From: Leucaena leucocephala
Lineage: Eukaryota > Streptophyta > Magnoliopsida > Fabales > Fabaceae
Reading direction: 5' to 3'
Assembly (NCBI GenBank): GCA_037074615.1
Contig: CM073518.1
Location: 5,456,001-5,520,000, forward strand
DNA: 64,000 bases
In this document: in pieces, positions 1 to 11,310 of the stretch
Layout: every line of letters begins with the position of its first letter
Position numbering within the stretch: the first letter of the stretch is position 1
Notes under the pieces: model-generated
What the model was told of the DNA's origin: nothing
What the model saw: the letters and a program-made list of their open reading frames with translations, nothing else
Database searches by the model: none
Translations under genes and position numbers: made by a program

Positions 1-1185
1 TCTAATCGTCTGCAATACTTTACTGCTGACCGGAGAGGACAACTAAACTTCCAATAATGAAGAGTGCTTTTTAATCTCATTCCTTCAGTTCATCTCTCTC
101 TAGCTAGTTACATTATACAGTGTATTTGAGTCCTTCCTAGTTTTCTGCTTCTTTGACTGTTCTCTCCAGGCCTGCATGCCGCTCTCGCCTGCAAGTTTCT
201 TTTCTGGAAAACATGCATTTGCGAGTTTCCTGTGACAAATAAGTTATAATCACTAACTAATGTCGCCTGTGCAAGGATATCTCTTATATGAAATTCATCT
301 TTAGGAAAAAGTATTGTTCATCTCCCTTGTTTTCGCCTATACTTACTACGCTTTCTTCAGTCGTCTGTATATATGTTCTACTAAATTTTACCTCATAATC
401 TTGCAAGAATGCCGGAGTTGCTAAAAATTGCGTTTATTTCGGTGAGTATTTAGCGCATTTCTTGTCAATCGCACCTGAAGTTTCTTTGTTTTCTTTTCCT
501 CTTATGTCAAGAAACTTTTTTCTTTTTAAATGACATTATGGCAATGTGGCCCGAAACTTTTGTTTCATTTTCAACAAGTTCTGTCGTCTCACCACCGCCT
601 TACAAGAGATATCAGTCTTAGAATTACGGAAAGAAAGCTTGAGAAAAAGCTAAGATTCGGTTCTAAGGGAGGTAAACTTTTTTTCCGAATAGCGAGGTTT
701 ACCATGGATTTGATAGTGTGAATACAAAGAAAGACAACACAATTGAGTCAAGTGATTCTTCTGCACCCTTTTCTTTTGCTCTTTCCAAAGTACAATAATT
801 TTGAGGTAAAGGGCAACTTGCCTTGGGTCCACTAGTGATTCGTAATACCGTCCACATTCTTCCTTTTGCAAATGGACAAAAGGTCCCAACCCCCCCCCCC
901 CCCCCCAACACACACACACACCCGGCGGCCGGATGCTGGTCTTTGCCCTAGCTACATCGTTTTTGCCTCTATTTTGACCCCTATTTCATTATATAAAAGC
1001 AACAAATCAGAAGTTAAATAAAACACTCCGAAAGTTAACATAATTCTGTAGTACTGAGATAATTCTTTTGTTTTCAAATACTAGATACAGGTCTCACAGA
1101 ACCTGAGGGTTAGCTTCAATGTAGTAAAGTTGTGCCTTAGCATATGAGGCTCACATGGAACTAATGCTCTCCAAATGTATTGCAG
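1..1185. other. Non-coding stretch upstream of the LHT8-like exons
   Basis: I see no exon here. A full LHT8 gene needs roughly 125 more N-terminal codons upstream of 1186, and none is recognisable in this stretch. It may be the first intron, with exon 1 beyond the window, or the 5' exon may be lost. The short open frames near 530-720 and 650-920 have no recognisable protein content. Confidence 0.5.
890..920. repeat. Poly-C run followed by a CA microsatellite
   Basis: Seventeen consecutive C residues (890-906) run directly into an ACAC repeat up to about 920. It is a simple-sequence tract and is likely length-variable or error-prone. Confidence 0.9.
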
Positions 1186-3039
1186 GAGTTGGGGAATTAT
1201 TTCCTTAACGATCGCATATTGTTGGCAGCTTTACACGTTGTGGATTCTGATACAGCTACACGAAGCAGTTCCAGGAAAAAGGTACAACAGATATTTGGAG
1301 CTTGCTCAAGCAGCATTTGGTACGTCACTCTCCCAGCAATTACTCTTACTATAGCTGTTTCTGCAATATTGGCATGAAAAGCTACTAAGCATATCTGAGT
1401 TTTTGGCATCGAAGACGTCCTTGTAGTAATAGGACAAGCTGGTTATTCAAACTGTCTTAAGTTAGCCTAAAACTAAAACGATCAAGCGTGAACACTATAA
1501 AAGAAAGCGTGTGAATGTGAATGTGAATGTGAATGTGAATGTGAATGTGAATGTGAATGTGAATGTGAATGTGAATGTGAATGTGAATGTGAATGTGAAT
1601 GTGAATGTGAATGTGAATGTGAATGTGAATGTGAATGTGAATGTGAATGTGAATGTGAATGTGAATGTGAATGTGAATGTGAATGTGAATGTGAATGTGA
1701 ATGTGAATGTGAATGTGAATGTGAATGTGAATGTGAATGTGAATGTGAATGTGAATGTGAATGTGAATGGTGAATTCTATATACGTGTCGTAATAGAGAA
1801 ACTGTTCTGATTGAGTGTTTGGCAGGGGAAAAGTTAGGAGTATGGCTTGCTTGCTCTCTTCCCTACTGTTTATCTCTCTGCTGGAACAGCAACTGCTTTA
1901 ATTCTGATAGGTGGGGAGACCATGAAACTGTTCTTCCAAATAGTTGTGGTCCCGCTTGTTCCTCTAATCCTTTGACTACAGTGGAGTGGTACCTCGTTTT
2001 CACTTCTCTATCCATTGTTCTGTCTCAGCTTCCAAACCTCAATTCAATAGCAGGCCTCTCCCTCGTTGGGGCTGTCACTGCCATCACTTATTCTTCCATG
2101 GTCTGGCTTCTCTCTGTGAGCCAGCCAAGGCCACTCTCCATCTCTTGTGAACCCATTTCTCTATCTTCTGCTTCTGCTTCTGCTTCTGCTGTTTCTGTCT
2201 TGAATGCTCTTGGAATTGTAGCCTTCGGTTTCAGGGGCCACAATTTAGTCCTAGAAATTCAGGTACTGAAACGAGCTCCTACAATCTCATTTCTCTATTC
2301 TTTCACCTTTTAAAACTGACTTCATCTCTGATTCTTCTTAACTTCAGGCAACAATGCCATCAACTTTTAAGCACCCAGCTCACGTGCCAATGTGGAAAGG
2401 AGCCAAGGTTGCTTATTTCCTCATCGCGATGTGCCTCTTCCCTGTTGCTATTGTGGCTTTTGGGCCTATGGGAATCTTGTAAGTCAACTGAAAACTAACT
2501 AAATCTGATTTTAAAGAATAACCAGTTTTGATATTTGTCTTGTTTGGTGACAGATGCCTTCAGGAGGAATGCTGAGTGCTTTATATGCATTTCACAGTCA
2601 TGACATTCCAAGAGCTTTGCTTGCATTGACATTCCTTCTGGTGGTGTTTAACTGCTTGAGCAGTTTTCAGATATACTCGATGCCGGTGTTTGACAGTTTT
2701 GAAGCAGGATACAACAGTAGAACAAATCGTCCATGTTCCATATGGGTGAGATCAGGATTCAGGGTATTCTATGGATTTGTGAACTTCTTCATAGGAGTGG
2801 CTCTTCCCTTCCTCTCAAGCCTTGCTGGTTTGCTGGGAGGACTCACTCTTCCAGTCACCTTTGCATATCCTTGCTTCATGTGGGTCCTCATCAAACAACC
2901 AACTAAATACAGCTTCAATTGGTATTTTAACTGGATTCTGGGTTGGATGGGGATTGCTTTTAGTTTAGCCTTTTCCATTGGGGGTGTTTGGAGCATGGTC
3001 AACAGTGGACTCAAGTTCAAATTTTTCAAGCCCAGTTGA
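1186..3039 (+). pseudogene. LHT8-like amino acid transporter, 5'-incomplete and frameshifted
   Basis: The four exons match the C-terminal three quarters of the lysine/histidine transporter-like 8 group (amino acid/auxin permease superfamily, plasma-membrane proton-coupled carriers). They are 1186-1320, 1826-2262, 2348-2478 and 2554-3039, all with GT-AG borders. Recognisable strings include SQLPNLNSIAGLSLVGAVTA, FKHPAHVPMW, MPSGGM, FDSFEAGYNSRTN and SFNWYFNWILGW. The reading frame is not intact. In exon 2 a 4-base tandem duplication (TGCT, about 1846-1852) is followed by a 1-base loss near 1944 (the residues around IVCGP). In exon 3 a T is missing near 2460, so VAFWAYGNL is read as VAFGPMGIL and then stops. 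The net shift is not a multiple of three. The sequence encoding the N-terminal region is also absent. Homopolymer assembly errors could explain the two 1-base losses but not easily the 4-base duplication. Confidence 0.75.
1511..1769. repeat. Hexanucleotide array (GAATGT)n in an LHT8-like intron
   Basis: About 43 nearly perfect copies of the 6-base unit GAATGT fill 259 bases of the intron between the first two visible LHT8-like exons. The Asn-Val open frame it creates is an artefact. Perfect unit identity implies recent expansion. Confidence 0.97.
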
Positions 3040-3894
3040 AATTTCTTCACCTCCTCTTTCTGAATGCTCCCCATTTACAACAAAGAGAAGAATGCTTGTA
3101 GAGACTGGTATGGCAAGCTTGATCTAACAAGCTATTATTAGTTTTAATGGAAGGGACAAGTTCTGGTTATGCCTTCCCCGTAGCGACTTGTGCAGCGTTG
3201 CCTTCTCTTCCTATATTATTCCTTTTCTTTTCACACGTGTAAGAATGATTTTAGCTGCAAAAGACAAGCATATATATACACATATATCTTTAATTGTAAC
3301 TGTTGGAAGGTAAAAACCCAGTTGCCTCAACCAGCATATCCGAATTCTCCCATTTGAGAAACGAAGAGGCAATAGCCGAGAGAGGATTCAAATCAACGTA
3401 ACAATATATTATAAAATGTGTAATAAATTATGCTATTTACTAATATGGAAAAGTGACTCATTTAAGACTTCATATAATGTGTAAAGAAATGTGCCTATAT
3501 TAAAAAATGTATCTAGGTTGTTAAATATTACTTGTCCTTTAAAAAAAAATTTCCATTTAATGGGCTCGGATATTTGCAAAGTATAGGTTGATAAATGAAG
3601 ATTATTGTAATTTTTTTTTTGGTATATAAAAGTTCAAGTGGGTTAGGTACTAATTTTTTATTAAAATTAGGTATAACATCAAGACTTATAAAATATTTAT
3701 AAAAGACTTATAAAATTATTTACTAAAAAAACTCTCGTAACTGAGAGAATCAAATATACAAATTTTGCTTGTTATCTGTGTCAAAAATTCGTTTCAAAAG
3801 AGACTAAATTGACAGCTGCTATAGGCCGAGGGAGGATTTGTGTGGCCCAAATGTGGTGGAAGGCCCAATTGGGCAGAGGAGGCCCACCACTGAG
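3040..3894. other. Intergenic: LHT8-like 3' end and distal petM promoter
   Basis: AT-rich sequence with poly-A and poly-T runs and no recognisable coding sequence. The open frame on the minus strand around 3781-4002 has no recognisable content and overlaps the petM promoter. Confidence 0.5.
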
Positions 3895-3920
3895 TCTTAT
3901 CTTTTGGTGATGACGTGTCG
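3895..3920 (+). promoter_or_regulatory. I-box plus ACGT (G-box-like) elements upstream of petM
   Basis: TCTTATC at 3895-3901 is the reverse complement of the I-box GATAAGA, and an ACGTG core lies at 3913-3917 within GATGACGTGTC. Paired I-box and ACGT elements about 190 bases before the start codon are typical of light-regulated photosynthesis genes. The regulatory role is inferred from motif content. Confidence 0.5.
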
Positions 3921-4101
3921 TGATTTCTGCTCTTCGTGTCATCATTCCAAATCCGAGTCCGCTTATCCAAATTCTCTCATACTGTGAACACCACGCTGCC
4001 ATTTCATCTTCTTCAATTAAGTGATTGATTGGCGAACCAGCCCTTTACTCTTCAAGTTTGGTTCTTGTCTGCGGAAGAGCCATAAAGATCATATCACAAA
4101 A

Positions 4102-4482
4102 ATGGCCATGGCATCAGCCACCCTCTCCCTTCCCAGCCTCACGGCATGCTCCGCCACCAGGACCCAGAGGAGAATGAAGACGGAGGTATCCCTCGGAGGT
4201 TTCAATTCATTCGGTGGTCTAAAGGCACACAACGGCGTCGTCTCGTTAGGGCTTCCTCTGAGCACGGATCAGTGTTTTGCCAAGATGATGAACTCAATGA
4301 GAGTCACAGCATCGGGTGGAAAAGGAAAAGGGAAGCGCGGAGGAGCTCTGTCATCCACCTGCAATGCCGCGGCTGAGATATTCCGGATTGCGGCTATCAT
4401 GAACGGTCTTGTTCTCGTTGGAGTCGCCGTTGGCTTTGTTCTTCTACGAATTGAAGCATGGGTCGAGGAATCCGAGGCTTAG
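4102..4482 (+). CDS. petM: Cytochrome b6f complex subunit VII (PetM), chloroplast precursor
   Basis: This is a single-exon gene of 126 residues. The first 90 or so residues are Ser/Thr/Arg-rich and low in acidic residues, as in a chloroplast transit peptide. The C-terminal 36 residues match mature PetM. They comprise AAEIFRIAAIMNGLVLVGV, a single transmembrane helix, and the family end GFVLLRIEAWVEE (compare GFVLLRVESLVEE in algal PetM, from memory of the family). PetM is a small peripheral subunit of the thylakoid b6f complex, which moves electrons from plastoquinol to plastocyanin. I chose the ATG at 4102 for its AAAATGGCC context and because MAMASATLSLPSL is a normal transit-peptide start. 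The frame is open further upstream but without an ATG of good context. Confidence 0.88.
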   Translation: MAMASATLSLPSLTACSATRTQRRMKTEVSLGGFNSFGGLKAHNGVVSLGLPLSTDQCFAKMMNSMRVTASGGKGKGKRGGALSSTCNAAAEIFRIAAIMNGLVLVGVAVGFVLLRIEAWVEESEA

Positions 4483-5117
4483 TGGAATGATCCATGGTTA
4501 GCAACTTGTATTTTACTGTATAATTCAATTGCTTTACTCTTCTTTTGCGCATTATGACTCATAATTATAATTGTATTTTGGATTTGTGATGTTAAATTTG
4601 GTTCTTAATAATTGTTGAATTCTGTAATGGAGAGCCCCTGCTACTCAAATGCTGCCTACTCCAAACTCAGTTTTGTTTAATTAGATCTCAGCAGTCTAAT
4701 TCAGTGGATTTGAGAATTGCGCTCTAACAATACCTGTACAAGTGACGATAGTTATGTGCATAATTCATCTAATTCGAGTTTAAAACTAACCCAATAGCCT
4801 CTTTTCCAAAACAAGCTACTATTTCTCTCGTAGGATTTCATTTTAAGAATGGAGTTTTCGAGCGAGGAATTAGTTCCCAAAGGGGTTTCAACTCCGACCG
4901 ACTTGATTGCTATACACCATCCCTCGAACTCGGGAGGGGTAGCAAATTGCAACCAACATTACTATATGTGCGTGGACTAAATCAAATTCTCAAGAATTCG
5001 TAAGTACTAGTAATACATGGTAACCAGCTAAAACATAAAAGAAACAGCCGGGCATCTACCACTTGGAGCAAGTGATTTCAACTTGTTTGCGCGTTGTAGC
5101 TCATTTATGACTTCCTT
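4483..5117. other. Intergenic, nothing recognised
   Basis: This holds the petM 3' flank and AT-rich sequence. No convincing coding or structural element is visible before the MITE pair that begins at 5121. Confidence 0.5.
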
Positions 5118-5120
5118 TAA

Positions 5121-5680
5121 TGTGTGTTTGGCTTCCACGTTTGAGAATAGATCATGGCCAAAATCGCGGTTTGGAAAATTTTTACATAAATAGTCATTTT
5201 TGTTGAGAATTGATTCTGAGCAAAACCTCGGTTTGAAACCGCGGTTTTGAATAAGCCACTGAAAATAGCTTTTTCTTTGAAACCTAGGTTTTGGATTATC
5301 CAATTACTATTATACCCTTACTTTTTCTTACACCCTCTCTCATATCTCCTCTCTTTTCTCTATCATCTCTCCTCTCTCTTCTCTTATCTCTCTTTTTCTC
5401 TTTCCTCTCTCTTCTCTTATCTCTCTTTTTCTCTCTCCTCTCTCCTCTCTACACTCTCTTCTCTCTCCTCTTTCTTCTCTATCATCTTTCATCTCTTACT
5501 TTTAATCATATCATACCCTTTTTAGTAATTTACCAATATAAAAAGTAATTCTACTACTAATCATCCAAACATCTTTATTCCCAAAATCTATTCTTCCCAA
5601 AATCTATTCTACCCAAAATCTATTCTCCAGAATCTATTCTTCCCAGAATCTATTCTCCAAAAGTTAATCCAAACACACCC
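5121..5680 (-). mobile_element. Tourist/PIF-Harbinger-like MITE, copy 1 of an adjacent pair
   Basis: The element is about 560 bp, starts with TGTGTGTTTGG and ends with CCAAACACACCC, forming terminal inverted repeats. It is flanked by TAA on both sides (5118-5120 and 5681-5683), the TWA target duplication typical of PIF/Harbinger. The interior has a long CT-rich tract (about 5325-5500) preceded by a block reading ATCCAATTACTATTATACCC. That block recurs, often in reverse, in at least five other places in the window. There is no transposase, so it is non-autonomous. Confidence 0.8.
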
Positions 5681-5683
5681 TAA

Positions 5684-6169
5684 GGTGTGTTTGGGAGCCC
5701 GTTTCAAAATCAATTATGGGCTAAAACCGCAGTTTAAATTTTTTGTACACAAACAGCTATTTTTGTTGAAAATTAATTCTGGGCAAAACTTCGATTTGAA
5801 ACCGCGGTTTTGAATAAGCCACTGAAAATAGCTTTTGGTTTGAAACCTAGGTTTTGAATTATCCAATTACTATTATACCCTTACTTTTTCTTACACCCTT
5901 TCTTCTCTCTCCTCTCTTATCTCTATTTTTCTCTTTCATCTCCCTTCTCTTATCTCTCTTTTTCTCTCTCCTCTTTCTTCTCTATCATCTTTTATCTTTC
6001 TTACTTTTAATCATATCATACCCTTTTTAGTAATTTACCAATATAAAAACTTATTCTACTATTAATTATCTAAACATCTTTATTCCTAAAATCTATTCTA
6101 CCCAAAATTTATTCTCTAAAATCTATTCTTTCCAGAATCTATTCTCCAAAAGCTAATCCAAACACACCC
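5684..6169 (-). mobile_element. Tourist/PIF-Harbinger-like MITE, copy 2 of an adjacent pair
   Basis: The second copy is 486 bp, begins GGTGTGTTTGGG and ends CCAAACACACCC. It shares the TAA at 5681-5683 with copy 1 and has TAA at 6170-6172 on its other side. It parallels copy 1 throughout (GAAACCGCGGTTTTGAATAA and AATAAGCCACTGAAAATAGC are shared), with a shorter CT-rich tract. A single shared TAA suggests that one element inserted at the terminus of the other. Confidence 0.8.
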
Positions 6170-6172
6170 TAA

Positions 6173-6824
6173 GTGGGTTTCTGGATTTTGCAAGCGTGTT
6201 TAGCATGTCTCTTGCTGCACTAGGATATTAACCATGACTAAGTTCTCCGCAAATACAAGTTTACTAAGTATAAAATTTTGGATATAGATCTCTGGCTAGT
6301 TTCCTTATTGGATTGTTGATACGATGACTAGAAGTTTTGCCTCAGCCTTAAGACCCAGAAGAAGTTAATGAAACAGGCAGAGTCAGGAAATGCTCAGAGC
6401 CTACCACATGAAAATGCTTATAAAGATCAGCAACGGAGTGGCATAAGAAACACCAGAGATCGATCTGGGAATGACAATGTCACTTCCCCAGAAATATATC
6501 CATATAAACATCTTAATTTTTCATATACTTTCTATGACAATTTAAGTCTAGTGTTTGGAAAGGCGTTACAACTTCGCATTTCCGTTATTATATATAGTAG
6601 ATTGGTACATGCTAAGTATAAGATACATATCTCAATGCCAAGTACGTGATATGGATCAAAACTTTAACTCTCAGATTAAGAGAAATTTTGGGACACAAAA
6701 TAGTTGCTAATTCAATATACTTGTGTGCTTTCTTTATCCCTTTTCTCTTAACATTGACATAGTTTTTGTTAAATTTAAAGGAATATCTAAACAAAACATA
6801 TGATATCCATGGATGATGAGTCTT
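6173..6824. other. Intergenic, nothing recognised
   Basis: AT-rich DNA between the MITE pair and the first SINE. A 93-codon open frame at 6368 has no recognisable protein features. Confidence 0.4.
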
Positions 6825-7018
6825 TATTTTTTTTTTACTCCCCTGGTTCACTGAAGCTTTGCCCCAACTACATCCGGATTCGACCCGCGTTGCGCACCTA
6901 GCTATGGTGGGTGAGTCTCCTAACGGGAATTTTCTGCATACGCCAAGGTTCAAACTCGAGATCTCGCTTAAGCGATACTGAGTCGCTTATCACTCGGATC
7001 AACCCTGTTGATGATTAC
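6825..7018 (-). mobile_element. tRNA-derived SINE, copy 1
   Basis: In the minus orientation it begins with a tRNA-like head (GGTTGATCCGAGTGATAAGCG, box-A like) followed by a box-B-like region around CTCGAGTTTGAACC. It continues with GGTGGGTGAGTCTCC and ends in a poly-A tail, seen here as poly-T at about 6826-6836. It matches the plus-strand copy at 19321. A short direct repeat GAGTCTT flanks it (6818-6824 and 7019-7025). It is transcribed by Pol III and mobilised by LINEs in trans, as is known for plant SINEs. Confidence 0.75.
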
Positions 7019-7575
7019 GAGTCTTATTCAAATATGTAAAATTCACATCAAATCGATAGAAAACAGAGATCAATGATTCATGGGCTCTTACCAGGCCCTT
7101 GAGGTCCAACTTGATAAATTGTATGTGTGGGTTTAAAGCCCACGATAGAGGGGGAATATATGGGCCGTGGTTGGCGGCTGCCCTCTAACCCCAGACCCAT
7201 CTTCTATGAATTTGTTTGCAGGTAGGAGAAGGGCAGGGCGAGAATTTTGCTCTCTTTCCCTATTTGATTAGAAAAAATGGAGGGAAGGTATTTTCCTCCC
7301 TTTGGCTACTAATTTTTTTATGAACGAACTTCCTCTCAATTCTAAATTGTGGAGATTTAGAAGAATCATTAGAATCCTTTCCTTTCCCTCCTTTTCATAA
7401 AATATCTTCCCTTCCCCCATCTTCCCTCCATTATGTAAGGCAGGATGTTGACACTTTTTTTCTTAAAAAAGTCAAATCACAAGGTAGAACCGGTAACACA
7501 AAAAAGCCTTGTCCCAGTAGTACTGACTATATTTCAAATCGGACGCAGGACGACAAAATTATATCATGTCTGTCA
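7019..7575. other. Intergenic, nothing recognised
   Basis: It contains a purine/pyrimidine-rich patch (about 7255-7435, GGAGGGAAGG and CCTTCCCTCC motifs). This may be a remnant of a MITE of the type at 27816, but I cannot define ends. Confidence 0.4.
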
Positions 7576-7769
7576 ATTTTTTTTATTATCCACCCGTTCA
7601 TTGATTAGAGTTTTACTCTGACTATATACGGATTCGATCCGCATCACGTACCTGGTTATAGTGGGGGTAAGTCTCTCAACGGAAATTTTTTGCGTATACT
7701 AAGGCTCAAACTCGAGACCTCGTTTAAATAATATTAAGCCACTTACTACTCGGACTAACTCCCGTTACT
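7576..7769 (-). mobile_element. tRNA-derived SINE, copy 2 (diverged)
   Basis: It has the same order of blocks as copy 1 in the minus orientation but is more diverged (for example GTTAGTCCGAGTAGTAAGTG at its head). Approximate target duplications CTGTCAATTTT and CTGTCATTTTT flank it. Confidence 0.7.
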
Positions 7770-10766
7770 CTGTCATTTTTAACATATGTATGTGCTTCAC
7801 CAGATTTTTTTAATTACCCTCCACAACGGGAAATTACTCAATGCCCAGGCATTCTGGTTTCCATAATGAAACACGGGTTAATGACCATTCTGACCTTCTT
7901 GGCTAACTTAATTTTGAAGCAATACTGCGAGAAAAATCTTCAATAATTTTACCAAGGGGCTAGCATTGAAACAGAGAGAACAATTTATTTAGTAACATGT
8001 TGACTATAATTAACAATAAAACGAGAATGGGAGGGCCACTAACGTAACATAAGTCTAAAAGAGAAATGTCATGTTTTTTGTCAACTAGGAATTATATACT
8101 CATCAGTTCTAAATATATGACATATTTAACTAATTTAATTAGATTAATAAAATTAGTGAAGTTATTTAATACTCTAATTATCTTCTTTAACTTCACTGCT
8201 TATTTGATTATTATTGAGAGAGTATTAATAAAAATAATTTTAAAAAATATAATAAATATCAACTTCTAAATTAAGAGGTGAGGAGGAGAATAAAAAAAAT
8301 ATGGATGAGATATGAACTATGCACGTGAATAATAATAATAACGAAGCTGATATTTGGAGTTACATTTGTCTAACATCGAGAGAGTAAAAGGGAGGGGGCC
8401 TAAGGGGTTGCGTGGAGAAGTATTGGTGGGGAAGAACAGCAGCAGAAGAAGCAGTTATATATTTAGTGGACACTCTGAAATGTCCAACAAATTCTGATTC
8501 CTCCCACATGCCCTTCTGCCTCTCTGTGGGGACTCTCCCTATTTCCTTTCTCTTGTTTTTTTCTTCTCTATAGGCCACACCCCTATTATATATGTACTCA
8601 TATTCCCCCTTCAACTTTTACTTTCATTAATTCTGAGATAAATATATATATGTATATATATATATATGTTTGAGCATTGCTTAGGATATTCATTCACGGA
8701 GAGGTACACTGTAAGGGAAGAGTATAATAGAGATGTCTAATGATTCTGATGTTGAAAGGTGCCAAGTCAGCCAAAAAGCAAAATTGTCCCATGAAACTAA
8801 TTTAAGTTTCCAGAGATTTCGACATGCTGATGATATATATATATTTAGAAGGTGATGGGTTAGGTTTACGGATGGTGGTGGAATGATAACATTATATTCT
8901 GAATTCGTCTTCTCTCTAACGCTTTGTAAGCTGTGCAAATTAAATTAAAGCGGCTAGCTCTCTCGCTGTTGTCTGTGACAGTGAGTAATTTTAAAAGCAC
9001 AACATCGCTATCAAGTGCAATAGAAGTGAAAGAGGAGAGCCTATAGAGAGGGATGATGAGTATGTATTGAAAAGGAAGGGAGTTTTTGACCTTAGTGTTC
9101 ACTCATTAGTGAATTATTATCTCATGATTAAGGATATCGGCAGCATCGGTCTTCTCTAAAAGCTGTATGTGTCCCTCTCCTTACAAAAAGGCAAAAGCCT
9201 ATTATTAATTTTGGATGAATTGAAGCAGCGACACGATTCCTGGATGCATGCACTAATATATTATAGTTAAAGCGCGTCAGCCTAAACGGCGTTGATTTCG
9301 GCGATTCCTTTCTTTTCTTCTTTGTCGTTTCGTTGAGGCGATCAAGGGAGAAGGTGAAACGCTGTTTTCAAAGCAACACATGCTTGTGTATGGCTGTATT
9401 CCGATCTCGCGAATAACTATTTGATATAATATTATTGTTTTCTTTAGTCATTTTGCTGTTTAGCAGAAGCATCAAACCCTGAAGCAAAGCTGCATATATA
9501 TTATATGGATCACAATCAAAGCCCAAATCTCGAGCTAGCTTAGCTCTACAGTACTATTATTGTTTTGGATAAACACAGCAGATTCCTCCCACCATATTTA
9601 AAAAACGTCTACTGCTCTTGATTACATCACTTCACTGCTTCATGAATTGACAGCTTTGATAAGAACACTGATTTGATAAATGTCAAACTTATGTTGCTGT
9701 CATGGAGAATGGCCCGCGAGCAGTGAGATGAGTTCATATTATTAATTGTTACCTAATCTCCCTAAAGGTGAATTCGAGTTCAATTTATCTGGATTTCTTC
9801 AACCGGGCCTGCTATTTCTGTAGTTGTTCAAGTGGACATAAGTTGATGTGGGAAAGTCCTACCTCGAATAAAGTTTGGTTTAGTAAGTACTACCCCGGTC
9901 CTTGATATAAATTTGAGACTTAAAATTTCAAGTTAAGATGTCGTGTTCTTTCACTGCTGTTTTCTTTCTTTCTTTTTTGCTTATTTGTTCTCTGCCCCAA
10001 TTTTTGAGTTTCGCCCCTCCTTCCTTCTTCCTTATACCATGTGAGTGAGATTTGCCATAAATAAACAGAAGACACTCAAGAGTCGGTGATGGATCAAAAA
10101 ATATAGTTCCACCATGCGTACAATGTGTCTGTTCTTGCTTGAGGTTCACGGAAGTCGTTGCTCCGGGTATATACATATACACACATGACACCCCTAGCTC
10201 GTTGAATTAGAAAAGATTATAATAATACTTACGTGACAATTAATGCAGAAAACAAAAATAAATGCGCCAATATATATACGCTCTTGATTACGTGATGACT
10301 AAATTCCATATATATTCTGTAAGGTCTCGGGTGAATAAAATAATAGGGCAATGAGGTAGAAGGAGGACAAGCACATGGAATAAGGAATGTATGGGGAAAG
10401 CATTTTGACAACATGGCAAATGAGGCATAGAGCGACATGTTGACCGGATATTATCTGATCACAACCTTATCGTTCGCGATACTCCAAAACAAACGAGGCC
10501 GATGATATATAGATTACCTCTAAACAAATGTATTAGAGAACAAAATTTGGTTTCCCGGAGAATCTAGAGCGCATCAGGCGCTGACCCTTAGCTTCCAAAA
10601 CTACTAATGAACCAAAACCATTATTTAACATATTCATGCCCATCCATCTTCATCACCTCATTATAAAACCAGGGAATAAACAAAGGGCCACTAAGCATAC
10701 GGTTGCGAGCATAATTAAGACAAGCCGCTATACTCTCTAATACAGACACGCTATACATATATATGG
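7770..10766. other. Long gene-free stretch
   Basis: About 3 kb with scattered short open frames but no recognisable protein, RNA gene or splice-consistent exon set. It includes TA-dinucleotide tracts (about 8642-8668) and a repeat copy at 8091-8276, listed separately. Confidence 0.5.
8091..8276. mobile_element. Possible Stowaway/Mariner-type MITE remnant
   Basis: The block around TATGACATATTTAACTAATT, then TTATTGAGAGAGTATTAATA, is repeated with divergence at 58900-59110. Short AT-rich ends resemble diverged Stowaway termini (TCTAAATATATGACATAT). Ends and target duplication are not certain. Confidence 0.35.
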
Positions 10767-11265
10767 CCTGTTTGGATAAGAGTTTAAAAAAGGGCTTATG
10801 AAAAAAAGAGCTTTTGGACAGTTTTTAGAAAATGGCTTATAGAGAAGAACTTATAGAAAAAAAAATAGTTCTAAAAAAATTAGTGTTTAGATAATTATTA
10901 GTATAAGGATTTTGTGATTGATAAATTACTAAAAAGGGAATGATTTTATTAAAAATAGGAGAGATAAGAGAGGGTAAAGAATAAAGAGGAGAGAGTAGAG
11001 ATGGTGGAGAAGAAAGATGAGAAAGAAGAGAGGATAGAGGATAGAAAAGAGAGAGTATAAGAAAAAGTAAGAGTAAAATAGTAATTGGATAATTCATAAG
11101 TTTTTTTACTGTTCTAGAAGCTAATCTGAGTAGCTTATTCAAAACTTTAGTTTTAAACCATGGTTTGGTCTAAAAGTCTTTTTAGACAAATATAACTGTT
11201 TGTTTTAAAAAAAATTTAAATTAAAGTTTGATCCAAAACCCTTTTTATAATCGTGGTTTGGAGGT
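10767..11265 (+). mobile_element. MITE of the TGTTTGGATAAG family
   Basis: It starts GGCCTGTTTGGATAAGAG and has the family interior: GGCTTATAG, a GA-rich tract (about 10955-11055), then AAAATAGTAATTGGATAATT and a TTCATAAG block. It ends near AATCGTGGTTTGGAGG. The interior is the reverse complement of the CT-rich MITEs at 5121 and 5684. The exact right end is uncertain. Confidence 0.6.
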
Positions 11266-11273
11266 TTCTTAAA

Positions 11274-11310
<37 letters not shown>

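Noticed and set aside
1511..1810. Open frame of repeating Asn-Val
   Set aside because: It is only translation of the GAATGT microsatellite in an intron.
5247..5548. Hydrophobic Leu/Ser/Phe-rich open frames resembling a membrane protein
   Set aside because: They translate the CT-rich core of a MITE in two frames; no start context or homology.
6825..7018. tRNA gene suggested by box A and box B-like motifs
   Set aside because: The head does not continue into a foldable tRNA; the A tail, flanking duplication and further copies identify a SINE.
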